From NCBI GenBank assembly GCA_021840555.1, contig JAKBXW010000001.1, positions 1-64,000 of the forward strand: a stretch of 64,000 nt of DNA. Direction: 5' to 3'. The notes below the pieces were generated by a model, which saw only the letters and a list, made by a program, of their open reading frames with translations, did not search any database and was not told where the DNA came from. The DNA comes from Nitrospirota bacterium (GTDB taxonomy: Bacteria > Nitrospirota > Leptospirillia > Leptospirillales > Leptospirillaceae). A program made the position numbers and the translations under genes. This document shows positions 34,601-43,938 of this stretch, piece after piece; position 1 is the first letter of the stretch; the number at the start of each line of letters is the position of its first letter.

Positions 34601-34678
34601 ATGAATCAGCAAAAGCTCGTGGAGCGTGTCCGGAAGATCGCCGGACAGGTCGAAGTGGTGGATCGACCCTTAGTCTAG
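34601..34678 (+). pseudogene. Possible N-terminal remnant of an FrmR/CsoR-family metal or aldehyde regulator
   Basis: The frame MNQQKLVERVRKIAGQVEVV-DRPLV (hyphen added) ends at TAG after 25 codons. Its pattern K-L-x-x-R-V-R-x-I-x-G-Q-V-x-x-x-x-R matches the start of FrmR/RcnR/CsoR repressors. In another frame further on, SCAEKEVFLR loosely recalls the conserved Cys region, suggesting decay after a frameshift. It lies upstream of a metal efflux operon. Low certainty; it could instead be a leader peptide. Confidence 0.3.
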
Positions 34679-35027
34679 TCTCATTGAGCTCCTGCGCGGA
34701 GAAAGAGGTGTTTCTGCGTTCCGGACCGGAACGGCGGCGCTCGGGACAACCTGAAAAATAAGGAGATTCATATGGACGACGGTCCCAGTCCGGGGACGGA
34801 AGGAAAGGAGAGCTCATGATGAAGCGGACCTGACGTTGCAGGCTTTTTTTGTGTCCCTTCCCTTTTTGTCGCCTTTTCTCTTCCGATTCCCCGTCGTATC
34901 TTTCAGAATAAATTTCAAAATCCAGACACTGAAACGGAATCTTGCCGTGCGTCTTTGGCCGACGGGCACGAAGACCGTCTAAGGGCCGCATTCATTTCGC
35001 GCACCGGCAGGGGGAGGAGAAGAGAAA
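34679..35027. other. Gene-poor stretch downstream of the strong promoter
   Basis: About 350 bases. Contains short frames such as a 15-codon frame at 34772 behind AAGGAG, and CCTG-N6-CAGG followed by seven T residues near 34830-34850, a weak terminator-like hairpin. No tRNA, tmRNA, 6S or RNase P signature is recognised. A small RNA is possible. Confidence 0.35.
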
Positions 35028-35141
35028 ATGCGACTTTTTGGGATGAGAATGGGAAAGATCCGTAATGCGGTCAGGATCGGGATGGCGCTTCTTTGGGAGA
35101 TCCTGTCGGCGCCGGGAGCCCTCGGTCGCCTGGTTCCCTGA
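35028..35141 (+). CDS. Possible small protein (37 aa)
   Basis: ATG 35028 follows GGGGGAGGAG at slightly long spacing; TGA at 35139-35141. The sequence begins MRLFGMRMGKIRN and has an amphipathic stretch AVRIGMALLWEIL. No homologue recognised; the ribosome site is the only real support. Confidence 0.3.
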   Translation: MRLFGMRMGKIRNAVRIGMALLWEILSAPGALGRLVP

Positions 35142-35207
35142 ATCTTGATTTTCCGGAGTGCCGGATCTTGAACTCCGGAATTGGGATGGGAAGGGGCAAT
35201 TTGAGAG

Positions 35208-35246
35208 AAATAAAGAGGCTGTTTCAAAAAATCTCTTTATTTTTTC
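35208..35246 (+). terminator. AT-rich hairpin terminator
   Basis: AAATAAAGAG at 35208-35217 pairs perfectly with CTCTTTATTT at 35233-35242, followed by T residues. It isolates the upstream orphan transcription unit from the efflux operon. Confidence 0.65.
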
Positions 35247-35405
35247 CGGGAAACCCTTCCGACAATTTCTATCGCGGAGCTTGGGCCTTGAGGGATCTGA
35301 AATCTTTTTTGTCGAAAGATTTATTAGAAAAATCGTTGACCTCATCGTCGGAGTGGGAAAAAATGGGGTGGCCGGAGAGGAGCTTCTTGGGTTTCAGGGG
35401 ATCGT

Positions 35406-35435
35406 TTGACTTGTCTGTCCTTTCGGTTCTAGAAT
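35406..35435 (+). promoter_or_regulatory. Probable promoter of the RND efflux operon
   Basis: TTGACT at 35406-35411, 18-base spacer, TAGAAT at 35430-35435. It is followed 10 bases later by the perfect palindrome at 35446-35460 and 45 bases later by the first gene. Confidence 0.65.
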
Positions 35436-35445
35436 CGGATCATTC

Positions 35446-35460
35446 TGATACAATGTATCA
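35446..35460. promoter_or_regulatory. Candidate operator palindrome of the efflux operon
   Basis: TGATACAATGTATCA is a perfect inverted repeat (6-base arms, 3-base centre) around the expected transcription start. This position suits a repressor released by metal. The cognate regulator is not evident in the window. Confidence 0.55.
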
Positions 35461-35480
35461 AAAAATGGGAGTGATTAAGG

Positions 35481-36911
35481 GTGAGATGCGAGTTGAGAGC
35501 GATTCGTGAGACTGGAAGAGGATGGGGACTTTACCTGGGAGTCCTCTGGCTTTTGCTGGGAACTCCCGTCTGGGCGGATGCCGTGCCTGATTCTCCCGGC
35601 ACGACCTCCCTCGTGAAGCCGGGAGAAAGGGGAGGCGGTCACGGGGTGGCCAAGGATCAGGATCCTCCCCTCACAGTCGATCAGGCCGTCCGGATCGCCC
35701 TCGAAAAAAATCCCAATATCCTGTCTTTCCGAAAGACCTGGCTTGGAACAAAAGAGCTCGAGAAAACCGCCCTGGCGCCGGCCGATCCCTTGCTTCAGTG
35801 GGAGTACGGTGGAGGGGAGCAGGGGAATGCCCAGAATGTGATCACGAATACCGCCGGAGTCCCGTCGGGTGTCCAGAACGCGGGACTTCCCTATCCGAAC
35901 GGGAGCAACTGGGCCATCGTCCAGTCCTTCCTGTTTCCGGGGAAGGCGCTCTACGGGTACAAGGTCAACAAGGACAACACCAGGATTGCCTTCGAAAGCT
36001 ACCGGGTCCAGCGGGTCCAGCTCAGGAACCAGACGGAGCTCTCCTGCTACCAGTGGCTTCTTTCGCAGGAAACCCTTCGCTTAAACGAGGAACTCCAGAC
36101 CTGGCTCATGCGGGTTCTGGAGATCACCAAGGCCAAGCTGTCGGTGGGATCGGTCCAGATCCTCGACGTGGTCAATGCCCGCGTGGCGCTCTCCCAAGCG
36201 CGACTCGACCGCCTGACGGCAAAATACCAGATGGAGGTGGCCCGGAAGCAGCTCAATATGCTCCTGGGCTTTTCCATGGACCGTGCAACCCGGATTGAGA
36301 AGCTCCAGGATCCCGCTCCTATCCCTTTTACCATGGCCGATCTTGAAGGACGGGCCCTGGAAAACAGGCCGGATCTTCTGTCCGCCCGGGCTTCGGTCGA
36401 CCTGAACCGCCACCAGCTCACCCTGGCCAAGCTCGGGTTCATGCCCGACTACCAGCTGACCGGCTCCGAGGGGGGAGAGTCCTGTTACGGCTTCTCGGGG
36501 CTGAACTGCTGGTATGTGGGGGTCCAGATCAACGTGCCGGTCTTCGCTCCCATCAAGCAGAACCTCCAGTACGCCTCCCAGAAGGAAATGCTCCGGGCGG
36601 CGGATTGGCAGTACCAGTGGCAGACAGCCCAGGTACGGCTCGCAGTGGACAACCTCTATGCCCAGGTGGTCCTTGCCTACCGGCAATACCGGATGAATGC
36701 CGACGAGATCCTCCCCCAGTCCCGACTTGCCTTCGAGCTGGCCCTGACCGGGTACGAGAACCAGAAAAACGATTTCCTCTATCTGATCAACGCGGTTCAG
36801 GCATATCGCCAGGCCCAGTACAACCGCTATCAGAGTCTGATCGCCTATTATCAGGCCCTCAGCAATCTTGAGGCGGCGGTTGGCGCTCCCTTGCCCCTCG
36901 GCAGGCATTAG
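35481..36911 (+). CDS. TolC/CusC-family outer-membrane efflux protein
   Basis: 476 aa from GTG 35481 (GGGAG nine bases before). Signal peptide around WGLYLGVLWLLLGTPVWADA. Mature part has the duplicated coiled-coil layout of outer-membrane factors: DQAVRIALEKNPNILSF, long helices with LSVGSVQILDVVNARVALSQ (family segment before the second repeat) and a second copy from about residue 285. It opens the efflux operon and should form the outer-membrane channel. Confidence 0.9.
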   Translation: MRCELRAIRETGRGWGLYLGVLWLLLGTPVWADAVPDSPGTTSLVKPGERGGGHGVAKDQDPPLTVDQAVRIALEKNPNILSFRKTWLGTKELEKTALAPADPLLQWEYGGGEQGNAQNVITNTAGVPSGVQNAGLPYPNGSNWAIVQSFLFPGKALYGYKVNKDNTRIAFESYRVQRVQLRNQTELSCYQWLLSQETLRLNEELQTWLMRVLEITKAKLSVGSVQILDVVNARVALSQARLDRLTAKYQMEVARKQLNMLLGFSMDRATRIEKLQDPAPIPFTMADLEGRALENRPDLLSARASVDLNRHQLTLAKLGFMPDYQLTGSEGGESCYGFSGLNCWYVGVQINVPVFAPIKQNLQYASQKEMLRAADWQYQWQTAQVRLAVDNLYAQVVLAYRQYRMNADEILPQSRLAFELALTGYENQKNDFLYLINAVQAYRQAQYNRYQSLIAYYQALSNLEAAVGAPLPLGRH

Positions 36912-36995
36912 GGCAGGGCCAGACCTTATCTTGTACCCATGAAAGAACTCACCCCTCTCCGGAGCTGTCCGGGAGCCAATGCAAGGAAGGCCCGA

Positions 36996-38117
36996 ATGCG
37001 GAAGCTTCTTGTCGCAGTGATCACAACGTCGTTTCTGGTTCTTGGCGGAGGGGGCGATATCCTTCGTATCGCGGCCGCATCGTCCGAAGAAGGGGAAAAA
37101 GAGGTGCGACTCTCCTCCGCCCAGTCTGCGGCCGGATGGGTCCAGGTGATCACCGTGGAAAAAAAGAGCATGGAGACGGAACTCCGGAGAACCGGGACCC
37201 TCAACTTCGACGAGGAGAAGGTCTCGATCCTCTCGGCCCGTGTCGGCGGACGGGAGGTGAAAATTTTGGCCTTCGAGGGACAGAAGGTCCACAAGGACGA
37301 TCCCCTGGCCTATGTCTACAGCCCCGACTACACGACAGCCGAGGTGGAGCTTTTGAACGCTTTCAAGGTTGCCAGGACCCTCTCGGACAAGGCCGAGAGC
37401 GGGGCCTACATTACTGCCGCCGAGAGAAAGCTCAGGCTGATGGGGGCCTCCAAGGGGGACATCGAGACGATCGCCCGGACCCGGACTGTTTCCCGCTACC
37501 TGACCCTTCACGCCCCCCGTTCGGGCGTGATCCTGAACTCGGCTCTCCGGGCCGGTCTTTTCATGAACCCCGGCGACCAGCTCATGACCATCGCCGATCT
37601 TTCCAGTCTTCTGGCCTACATGGACATCTACGAGGGGGATTTCCCCCTCGTGAAGATCGGGCAGAAGGTGTCCCTTGAAACGGTCGCCTACCCGGAAAAG
37701 GTTTTTCCTGGCCGGATCGTCTATCTCGGCGGAATGGTCGATCCCAACACCCGGACCTTCCACGTGCGGGCCGAGATCCCCAACCCGGACCGCCTTCTGA
37801 AGCCCGGAATGTTCGCCACAGTCAGGATTCGGCTGACCGTTCCCCATCCGGTGGTGGCGGTCCCTGAGGTGGCTGTTCTCCGGGACGAGCATGGCTACCA
37901 TGTCTTCGTGGAGCGCTCTCCCGGGGTCTTCGTCCTCAGACGTGTCCATACAGGGGCGGAAGAGAAGGGATGGATCCGGATCGAGTCCGGACTCGTTCCC
38001 GGAGAGAAGGTGGCGACGAAGGGGGCCCTTCTGCTCGAGGGAATCCGAGAGACCGATCTGAGCGAGGCGACGGGGACTTCATCCCCCCTTGGCCGGATCC
38101 GGAGACCTCTTCCATGA
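36996..38117 (+). CDS. CusB-type RND periplasmic adaptor
   Basis: 373 aa from ATG 36996 (AAGGAAGG five bases upstream); an ATG 57 bases earlier lacks a ribosome site. Hydrophobic export signal (KLLVAVITTSFLVLGGGGDI). Adaptor fold landmarks: lipoyl half near VSILSARVGGREVKILAFEG, hairpin, second lipoyl half near LHAPRSGVILNS, beta-barrel near VSLETVAYPEKVFPGRIVYL (in part). No His/Met-rich N-terminal metal-binding segment is seen. Its stop overlaps the pump start (ATGA). Confidence 0.88.
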   Translation: MRKLLVAVITTSFLVLGGGGDILRIAAASSEEGEKEVRLSSAQSAAGWVQVITVEKKSMETELRRTGTLNFDEEKVSILSARVGGREVKILAFEGQKVHKDDPLAYVYSPDYTTAEVELLNAFKVARTLSDKAESGAYITAAERKLRLMGASKGDIETIARTRTVSRYLTLHAPRSGVILNSALRAGLFMNPGDQLMTIADLSSLLAYMDIYEGDFPLVKIGQKVSLETVAYPEKVFPGRIVYLGGMVDPNTRTFHVRAEIPNPDRLLKPGMFATVRIRLTVPHPVVAVPEVAVLRDEHGYHVFVERSPGVFVLRRVHTGAEEKGWIRIESGLVPGEKVATKGALLLEGIRETDLSEATGTSSPLGRIRRPLP

Positions 38118-41100
38118 AGCATCTGGTCGCCTTTGCCCTCCGCGAGAGAGTGATCGTCTTTCTGGTGGCGATCACCCTCTCCGTGGTGGGGGTCTTTTCC
38201 TACGAGAATCTCCAGATCGAACCCTATCCCGACGTCTCGCCGCTCGAGGTCCGCGTCCTCACCCAGTGGGCCGGCCGGGGGGCCGAGGAGGTCGAGCGGC
38301 AGATCACCCTTCCAGTCGAGATCGCCATCAACGGGACACCGGGAATGAAGACCCAGCGTTCCATCTCGATGTATGGACTGTCGGTGGTCATCGCCGTCTT
38401 CAAGGACGGAGTCGACGACTTCGAGGCGCGCCACCGGATCTACAACCGGATCTCCCAGGCCAACCTTCCCGCCGGGGTGACGCCGGTCCTCGACATCAAC
38501 ACGCCCGCCACCGGGGAGATCTACCGGTACACACTCACGGGAGCCCCCCTCGACCAGCTCAAGACGCTGGACGACTGGGTCCTGGAGCGTCGTTTCAAGG
38601 AGATCCCAGGGGTGGCCGACGAGTCCGGAATGGGGGGCTGGATCCGGCAATACCAGATTCTGGTCGACCTGGCCCGTCTTCGGGATTTCAATATTCCCCT
38701 TTCCCAGGTGCTGGCGGCAGTTTCCGCGGCCAACAACAACGTCGGGGCCTATGTGATGAATTTCGGGGAGACGGCCGCGGTCGTGCGGGGGCTCGGCCTT
38801 CTCAAGAACCGGGAGGACATCGGCCACGTCATGGTCGGGGAGGTCAAGGGCACGCCCGTGCTTCTCCGGGATATCGCCACGGTGCAGATCGGTCCGCAAC
38901 CCCGGCTTGGCCGGGTCGGCCGAAACTACGAGAACGACACGGTCGAGGGCGTGGTGCTTCTTCTCCGGGGGGCGAACACCCGCCACGTCATGAAAAGGAT
39001 CCACGAAAAGGTGGCCGAGATACGGGCCCACGACCTTCCCCCGGGGGTGAAGCTTTTGCCCTTCTATGACCGGACCCAGCTCATGCACTGGACTCTTCAT
39101 ACTGTGCTTGAGAATCTATCCCTGGGCATCGGTCTCGTTCTGCTCACTCTTTACCTCTTTCTGGGAAATCTCCGGTCGGCCATCATCGTGGCGATCACGA
39201 TTCCCGTGGCTCTGTTGACGGCCTTTTCCATCATGAAGCTCCATGGAGTCTCCGCGAATCTGCTCTCCCTGGGCGCCATCGACTTCGGGATCCTGGTCGA
39301 CGCCTCGGTCATCGTGGTTGAGAACATTTACCGGCATCTCACCCAAGACCGCCACGAAAAGGACCGTCCCTCGATTTTCGTGGTGATCTATGAAGCGGTG
39401 ACCGAAGTGCAGTCGGCGACGGTCTTCTCCACGCTGATCGTCTTCTCGGCCTATGTTCCTCTATTGTTCATGAGCGGCATTGAGGGAAAAATCTTCTTTC
39501 CCATGGCCTACACCATGGGCGGGGGGCTCCTGGCGGCCGTTCTTTTGTCGATGACGCTCTCGCCGGCCTTTTCCTCCGTTCTCCTTAAAAATGTGGGGGC
39601 CCATCCCGACACGCCCCTGATGCGGGTCGTTAAGAAAGGATACGATGTCCTCCTCCTCTTCGTTCTCGACCGTCCTCGCCTGGTCCTCTCCATCGCCGGG
39701 ATTTTTCTTCTGCTGACGGTGGGTGTGGCCCTTCCAAGGCTTGGGTCTGAGTTCCTGCCAAAGCTCGAGGAGAACAACCTCTATATCCGGGCGACTTATC
39801 CGGCGGCGATCAGCCTCGATTACGGGGCTCATCTCACCGACGGGATCCGCCGTCTCGTTCTGGAAATCCCGGAGGTCAAGACGGTGGTGTCCGAAGAAGG
39901 ACGGCCAGATGACGCCTATGATGTGGGCGGGTTCTGGAACGCCGAGTTCGCGATCTTCTTCAAGCCCCACGCAAAGTGGCGCAAGGGTGTGACGAAGGCG
40001 CAGATACAAAACGAGGTTCTGGCCCGTCTCAAGACTTTGCCGGGGATCACCTTCAATGTGTCCCAGTATATCGAGGACAACGTCGAGGAGGCGGTCTCGG
40101 GGGTCAAGGGGCAGAACAGCCTGAAGATCTATGGGTCCGATCCGGTGGAGCTTGAAAATCTCGGGCACCAGGCCATGGGGATTCTCGGGAGTGTCAAGGG
40201 ATTCCACGACCTCGGCCTTTTCCGTATCCGGGGAGGGCCGGAGCTCGACATCAGGGTCGATCCTCTGGCCTGCGCGCGTTACGGAATACATGTGGCCGAT
40301 GTGGAAGGGGTCATCCAGGCGGCGGTTGGGGGAGTCGCGGTGACACAGGTTCTGAAGGAGGAGAAGCGGTTCGACGTGACGGTACGGCTCTCCCGCCCCT
40401 ACCGGAAGGATATCGCGGCCATCCGGTCCATCCCTGTCGACAGCCCCGACGGATCGCACATTCCCTTGTCCCAGCTCGCGACTATCCAGCTTAAAATCGG
40501 CAATTCCTATATTTTCCGTGAGGCCAACTCCCGCTATATTCCCGTGAAGTTTTCGATCCGGGGTCGGGATATCGGGACCGCCGTCGAACAGGCCAAGCAG
40601 GAGATCGCCAGAAGGATGCCGCTCCCTCCGGGCTATCGGATCCTCTGGTACGGAGAGTACAAGGAGATGAAGGCGGCCCAGCACCGGCTTGCCATTCTCC
40701 TGCCTGTCGCGGTCGGGTTGATCTTTCTCCTTTTATACTGGGCGTACCGGTCCATCAAGTATGCCCTGGTCCAGATCCTCTCCGTTCCCGTGGCGATCAC
40801 GGGAGGAGTCTGGGCTCTCCTGATCTCCGGTCACCATCTGAGCATCTCGGCCTCGCTTGGATTTCTGTCCCTGTTCGGGATCGCCATTCAGGATGGAATG
40901 ATCCTGATCAACTTCGTGACCAATTTGCGCAGGGAAGGTTTTTCAATGCGGGAGGCCCTGGTCCAGGGAGGGAATCTCCGGGTGCGCCCCGTCCTGATGA
41001 CGGCGCTTCTCGCCGGATTTGGCCTTCTGCCGGCGGCCCTTTCGACCGGGATTGGAAATCAGGCACAGAAGCCCCTGGCGATCGTGATCGTGGGAGGGGC

Positions 41101-41227
41101 CCTCTCCACCATCGTCTTCACCCTTCTCGTCCTTCCCGTGGTCTACTCGATGACGGGACGGCTTCCTCTCCTCGATTCCTCCGGGGAGCCCTCCGGAGTC
41201 CGGGAGCGTCGACCGTCTTCGATCTAG
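38114..41227 (+). CDS. Heavy-metal efflux RND pump (CzcA/CusA family)
   Basis: 1037 aa inner-membrane proton/metal antiporter. Starts MKHLVAFALRERVIVFLVAI, has the HME-RND signature YPDVSPLEVRVLTQW and the TM4 proton-relay motif GAIDFGILVDASVIVVEN, two large periplasmic loops and the usual twelve membrane helices. It works with the TolC and CusB-like proteins of the same operon. Metal specificity (divalent or Cu/Ag) cannot be read with certainty; the DFG-x-x-x-D form of TM4 leans to Czc-like pumps. Confidence 0.92.
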   Translation: MKHLVAFALRERVIVFLVAITLSVVGVFSYENLQIEPYPDVSPLEVRVLTQWAGRGAEEVERQITLPVEIAINGTPGMKTQRSISMYGLSVVIAVFKDGVDDFEARHRIYNRISQANLPAGVTPVLDINTPATGEIYRYTLTGAPLDQLKTLDDWVLERRFKEIPGVADESGMGGWIRQYQILVDLARLRDFNIPLSQVLAAVSAANNNVGAYVMNFGETAAVVRGLGLLKNREDIGHVMVGEVKGTPVLLRDIATVQIGPQPRLGRVGRNYENDTVEGVVLLLRGANTRHVMKRIHEKVAEIRAHDLPPGVKLLPFYDRTQLMHWTLHTVLENLSLGIGLVLLTLYLFLGNLRSAIIVAITIPVALLTAFSIMKLHGVSANLLSLGAIDFGILVDASVIVVENIYRHLTQDRHEKDRPSIFVVIYEAVTEVQSATVFSTLIVFSAYVPLLFMSGIEGKIFFPMAYTMGGGLLAAVLLSMTLSPAFSSVLLKNVGAHPDTPLMRVVKKGYDVLLLFVLDRPRLVLSIAGIFLLLTVGVALPRLGSEFLPKLEENNLYIRATYPAAISLDYGAHLTDGIRRLVLEIPEVKTVVSEEGRPDDAYDVGGFWNAEFAIFFKPHAKWRKGVTKAQIQNEVLARLKTLPGITFNVSQYIEDNVEEAVSGVKGQNSLKIYGSDPVELENLGHQAMGILGSVKGFHDLGLFRIRGGPELDIRVDPLACARYGIHVADVEGVIQAAVGGVAVTQVLKEEKRFDVTVRLSRPYRKDIAAIRSIPVDSPDGSHIPLSQLATIQLKIGNSYIFREANSRYIPVKFSIRGRDIGTAVEQAKQEIARRMPLPPGYRILWYGEYKEMKAAQHRLAILLPVAVGLIFLLLYWAYRSIKYALVQILSVPVAITGGVWALLISGHHLSISASLGFLSLFGIAIQDGMILINFVTNLRREGFSMREALVQGGNLRVRPVLMTALLAGFGLLPAALSTGIGNQAQKPLAIVIVGGALSTIVFTLLVLPVVYSMTGRLPLLDSSGEPSGVRERRPSSI

Positions 41228-41278
41228 AAAACGGAGGACGCCCAAGACCGGTTGGCCTTTACCTCCACGCTGAAAGGG

Positions 41279-42913
41279 TTATTTCCGGTCCTCGTGAAAG
41301 GCGCGGGGAGAGGTTCCGTGGAAGCCGATGGCCGGGTATTTTTCGACGACATAGCGGAGAGCCCATTCGTTCTTGAACAGGGCGACCGGCTTCGTTTCAT
41401 GGTCGTAGACAAGAAGGGTGTCGAGGGTGCCAGACAGGGCCTGGATCTGGTCCTGTGTTCCGGTCAGCCAGCGCGCCCGGTCGTATCCGACCGGTTCGAG
41501 GCGGGCCCTGACATTGTATTCGTGTTCGAGGCGAAACTTCAGGACCTCGAGCTGAAGGGCTCCCACGGCTCCGACGATCAGGTCCCGCTCCCCCTGGGGA
41601 TCGAGCTGGAAGACTTGGATCGCCCCCTCCTCGGACAGCTGGTCCAGTCCCTTTTTCAGATGCTTGCGCTTCAACGGGTCCTCCAGGATCACACGGGCGA
41701 AAAGTTCGGGTGAGAAGGACGGAATCCCCTCAAAATGAAAACTTCCCTTTTCGCAAAGAGTGTCTCCGATCCGGAAGACTCCAGGATCATGGAGTCCGAT
41801 GATGTCCCCGGGCCAGGCCTCTTCTACCCGTTCGCGTTTCTGTCCGAGAAACTGGATCGTTTTTGAGAGCCTGAGTGTTTTTCCGGTCGAGGTGTTGGTG
41901 ACGGACATCTCCCGGAGAAAACGCCCCGAGCAGACCCGGATGAAGGCGAACCGATCCCGGTGTTGCGGATCCATATTGGCCTGGATCTTGAAAACAAAAC
42001 CGGAAAAGAATGGCGAATCGGGGGAGACGGGACCTTTGTCGGACTGGTAGGCCCGGGGAGGAGGCGCCATCTCGAGAAAGGTCCTGAGAAAGATTTCGAC
42101 CCCGAAGTTGTTGAGGGCGCTTCCGAAGAAGACGGGAGTCACCCTTCCCGCAAGAAACCCCTTTGTATCGAAGGAGTTTTCTTCGTGGGACAAAAGGTCG
42201 ATCTCGTCCCGGAAGGCATTCCGGTCCGGAAGGGAATCGAAAATCTTTCCGATTTCAGGGCTGTCGGCCTGGAGGATCCTTTCGGAGGCCTTGCCCCCCC
42301 CATGATCGACCGACTCGTAGAGATGCGCCTCCTGTTTTCTGAGATCCCAGACACCCCGGAAGCCGGATCCCGATCCGATTGGCCAGTCGAAGGGGAGGGC
42401 GGCGATGTCAAGCGTGCGCTCGATGTCGGAAAGGAGATTGAATGGATCAACGCCTTCCCGGTCGACCTTGTTGATGAAGGTCAGGATGGGAAGCGAGCGC
42501 ATGCGGGCCACTTCGAAGAGCTTCAGCGTCTGGGGCTCGATTCCCTTGGCCCCGTCGAGCAGCATGACCACCGAATCCACCGCCTCCAGGGTGCGGAATG
42601 TGTCCTCGCTGAAATCCTTGTGTCCCGGTGTGTCGAGGATGTTCAATGTGTGGTCCTCGAAGTCGAAGGCGAGGGCGCTGCTGGTGACGCTGATACCCCG
42701 CTGGCGTTCGATTTCCATCCAGTCGCTGGTGGCGTAGCGGGCCGCTTTTCTGGCCTTGATCGATCCCGCCAGATGAATGGCGCCTCCGTACAGGAGAAGT
42801 TTTTCGGTAAGGGTGGTCTTTCCGGCATCGGGATGGCTGATGATGGCGAAGGTCCGCCTCCGCGCGATTTCCCGCTCGAGGGAAGAGGGTTCCTGGGAGG
42901 ATATGCTGGTCAT
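41279..42913 (-). CDS. prfC: Peptide chain release factor 3
   Basis: 544 aa translational GTPase that recycles RF1/RF2. G1 HPDAGKTTLTEKLL, switch RGISVTSSALAF, DTPGHKDFSEDT, NKVDREGVDP, then domains II and III with VGAVGALQLEVLKFRL. Full length. It converges with the efflux operon, 51 bases apart. Confidence 0.95.
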   Translation of the reverse strand: MTSISSQEPSSLEREIARRRTFAIISHPDAGKTTLTEKLLLYGGAIHLAGSIKARKAARYATSDWMEIERQRGISVTSSALAFDFEDHTLNILDTPGHKDFSEDTFRTLEAVDSVVMLLDGAKGIEPQTLKLFEVARMRSLPILTFINKVDREGVDPFNLLSDIERTLDIAALPFDWPIGSGSGFRGVWDLRKQEAHLYESVDHGGGKASERILQADSPEIGKIFDSLPDRNAFRDEIDLLSHEENSFDTKGFLAGRVTPVFFGSALNNFGVEIFLRTFLEMAPPPRAYQSDKGPVSPDSPFFSGFVFKIQANMDPQHRDRFAFIRVCSGRFLREMSVTNTSTGKTLRLSKTIQFLGQKRERVEEAWPGDIIGLHDPGVFRIGDTLCEKGSFHFEGIPSFSPELFARVILEDPLKRKHLKKGLDQLSEEGAIQVFQLDPQGERDLIVGAVGALQLEVLKFRLEHEYNVRARLEPVGYDRARWLTGTQDQIQALSGTLDTLLVYDHETKPVALFKNEWALRYVVEKYPAIGFHGTSPRAFHEDRK

Positions 42914-42961
42914 GGTGCTCCATCGGTGAGGGGGCTCGCCCCGATTCGTTCCTGGTTTCTG

Positions 42962-43609
42962 TCAGAAGGGATGGCGTCCCTCGACGGCGCGGATCAAAGT
43001 GACTTCGTCGACATATTCGATCTCGAGCCCCACCGGAATCCCGAAGGCGATCCGGCTGACCCGGATCCCCATGGGCTTGATGAGGCGGGAGAGGTAGAGC
43101 GCGGTCGCCTCTCCGTCCGTGGTCGGCGAGGTGGCCATGATGACCTCCTTGACCTCCGGATCGTTAAGGCGGTCCAGGAGTTCCCGGATCCTGAGCCTGT
43201 CGGGATTGATGCCCTCAAGAGGGGAGAGACGGCCTTCGAGAACATGGTAGAGCCCCCTGAACTCCCCGGACTTTTCAAGGGAGTACAGGGTCTGGATGTC
43301 CTCGACGACGATCAGGATGCCGCGGTCCCTGGCGGGGTCGCGGCAAATGGCGCACTGGAGAGGCGTCTCCGGATTGTCGGCATCGCGCTCGACGATATTT
43401 CGGCAATCCCGGCAAGGCATCAGCCTGCTGGCGAGAGTGTTCAGGGAGTCGGAGAGAATGGCGCGTTCTTCGTCCGATGAGAGGAGCAGATGGAAAGCGA
43501 GTCTTGTCGCAGTCTTGGAGCCGATGCCGGGAAGACGGCGAAAGGCTTCCACCACACGGGCGAAGGGTTCGGGAAAGGCCGGTTTGTTCGGTTTCTGACC
43601 GCGTTCCAT
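42962..43609 (-). CDS. recR: Recombination protein RecR
   Basis: 215 aa. HhH start (FRRLPGIGSKTATRLAFHLL), C4 zinc finger (CRDCRNI ... CAIC), Toprim domain (ILIVVEDIQTLYSLE) and C-terminal GIPVGLEIEYVDEVTL. Forms the RecFOR loading clamp for RecA. It abuts ebfC and dnaX in the conserved dnaX-ebfC-recR order. Confidence 0.95.
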   Translation of the reverse strand: MERGQKPNKPAFPEPFARVVEAFRRLPGIGSKTATRLAFHLLLSSDEERAILSDSLNTLASRLMPCRDCRNIVERDADNPETPLQCAICRDPARDRGILIVVEDIQTLYSLEKSGEFRGLYHVLEGRLSPLEGINPDRLRIRELLDRLNDPEVKEVIMATSPTTDGEATALYLSRLIKPMGIRVSRIAFGIPVGLEIEYVDEVTLIRAVEGRHPF

Positions 43610-43938
43610 CAGAGGCCGGGGATCCCGATCCCTCCCGGAGGGTTGCCCCCGGGGAAGCCCGTGATCTCTTCCATGGCCTTCGCCGCCGCGAGCCGGACCT
43701 TTTGAGTCGCGTCATTCGTCGCCGCCGCCACCAGATCCTCGACCATGGAGGGGTCTTCATGTTTGAAGAGGTCGGGAGCGATCCGGACGGACTGGACGAT
43801 ATTGTGTCCGTCCATGGTGACGGTGACGAGGTGACCTCCGGCGGTTCCGGTCACAGTCAACAAACCCATCTCCTGCTGCATCCTGGCCATCTTTTCCTGC
43901 ATTTCCTGGGCTTTTTTGAGAAAATCCTGTCCAAACAT
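43609..43938 (-). CDS. ebfC: YbaB/EbfC nucleoid-associated protein
   Basis: 109 aa, mostly the alpha-beta-beta-beta-alpha fold: coiled N-terminal helix KKAQEMQEKMARMQQEM, GLLTVTGTAGGHLVTVTMDG and the C-terminal helix. Gly/Pro-rich tail. Binds DNA as a tweezers-like dimer. Overlaps dnaX and recR by one base each. Confidence 0.92.
   Translation of the reverse strand: MFGQDFLKKAQEMQEKMARMQQEMGLLTVTGTAGGHLVTVTMDGHNIVQSVRIAPDLFKHEDPSMVEDLVAAATNDATQKVRLAAAKAMEEITGFPGGNPPGGIGIPGL

Noticed and set aside
34599-34991. Minus-strand 130-codon frame with an Arg-rich ERRR segment
   Set aside because: No ribosome site or family match; it lies antisense to the transcript expected from the promoter at 34532.
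37970-38113. Extended N-terminus of the RND pump
   Set aside because: Lies within the adaptor gene; the pump family starts at the Met encoded at 38114.
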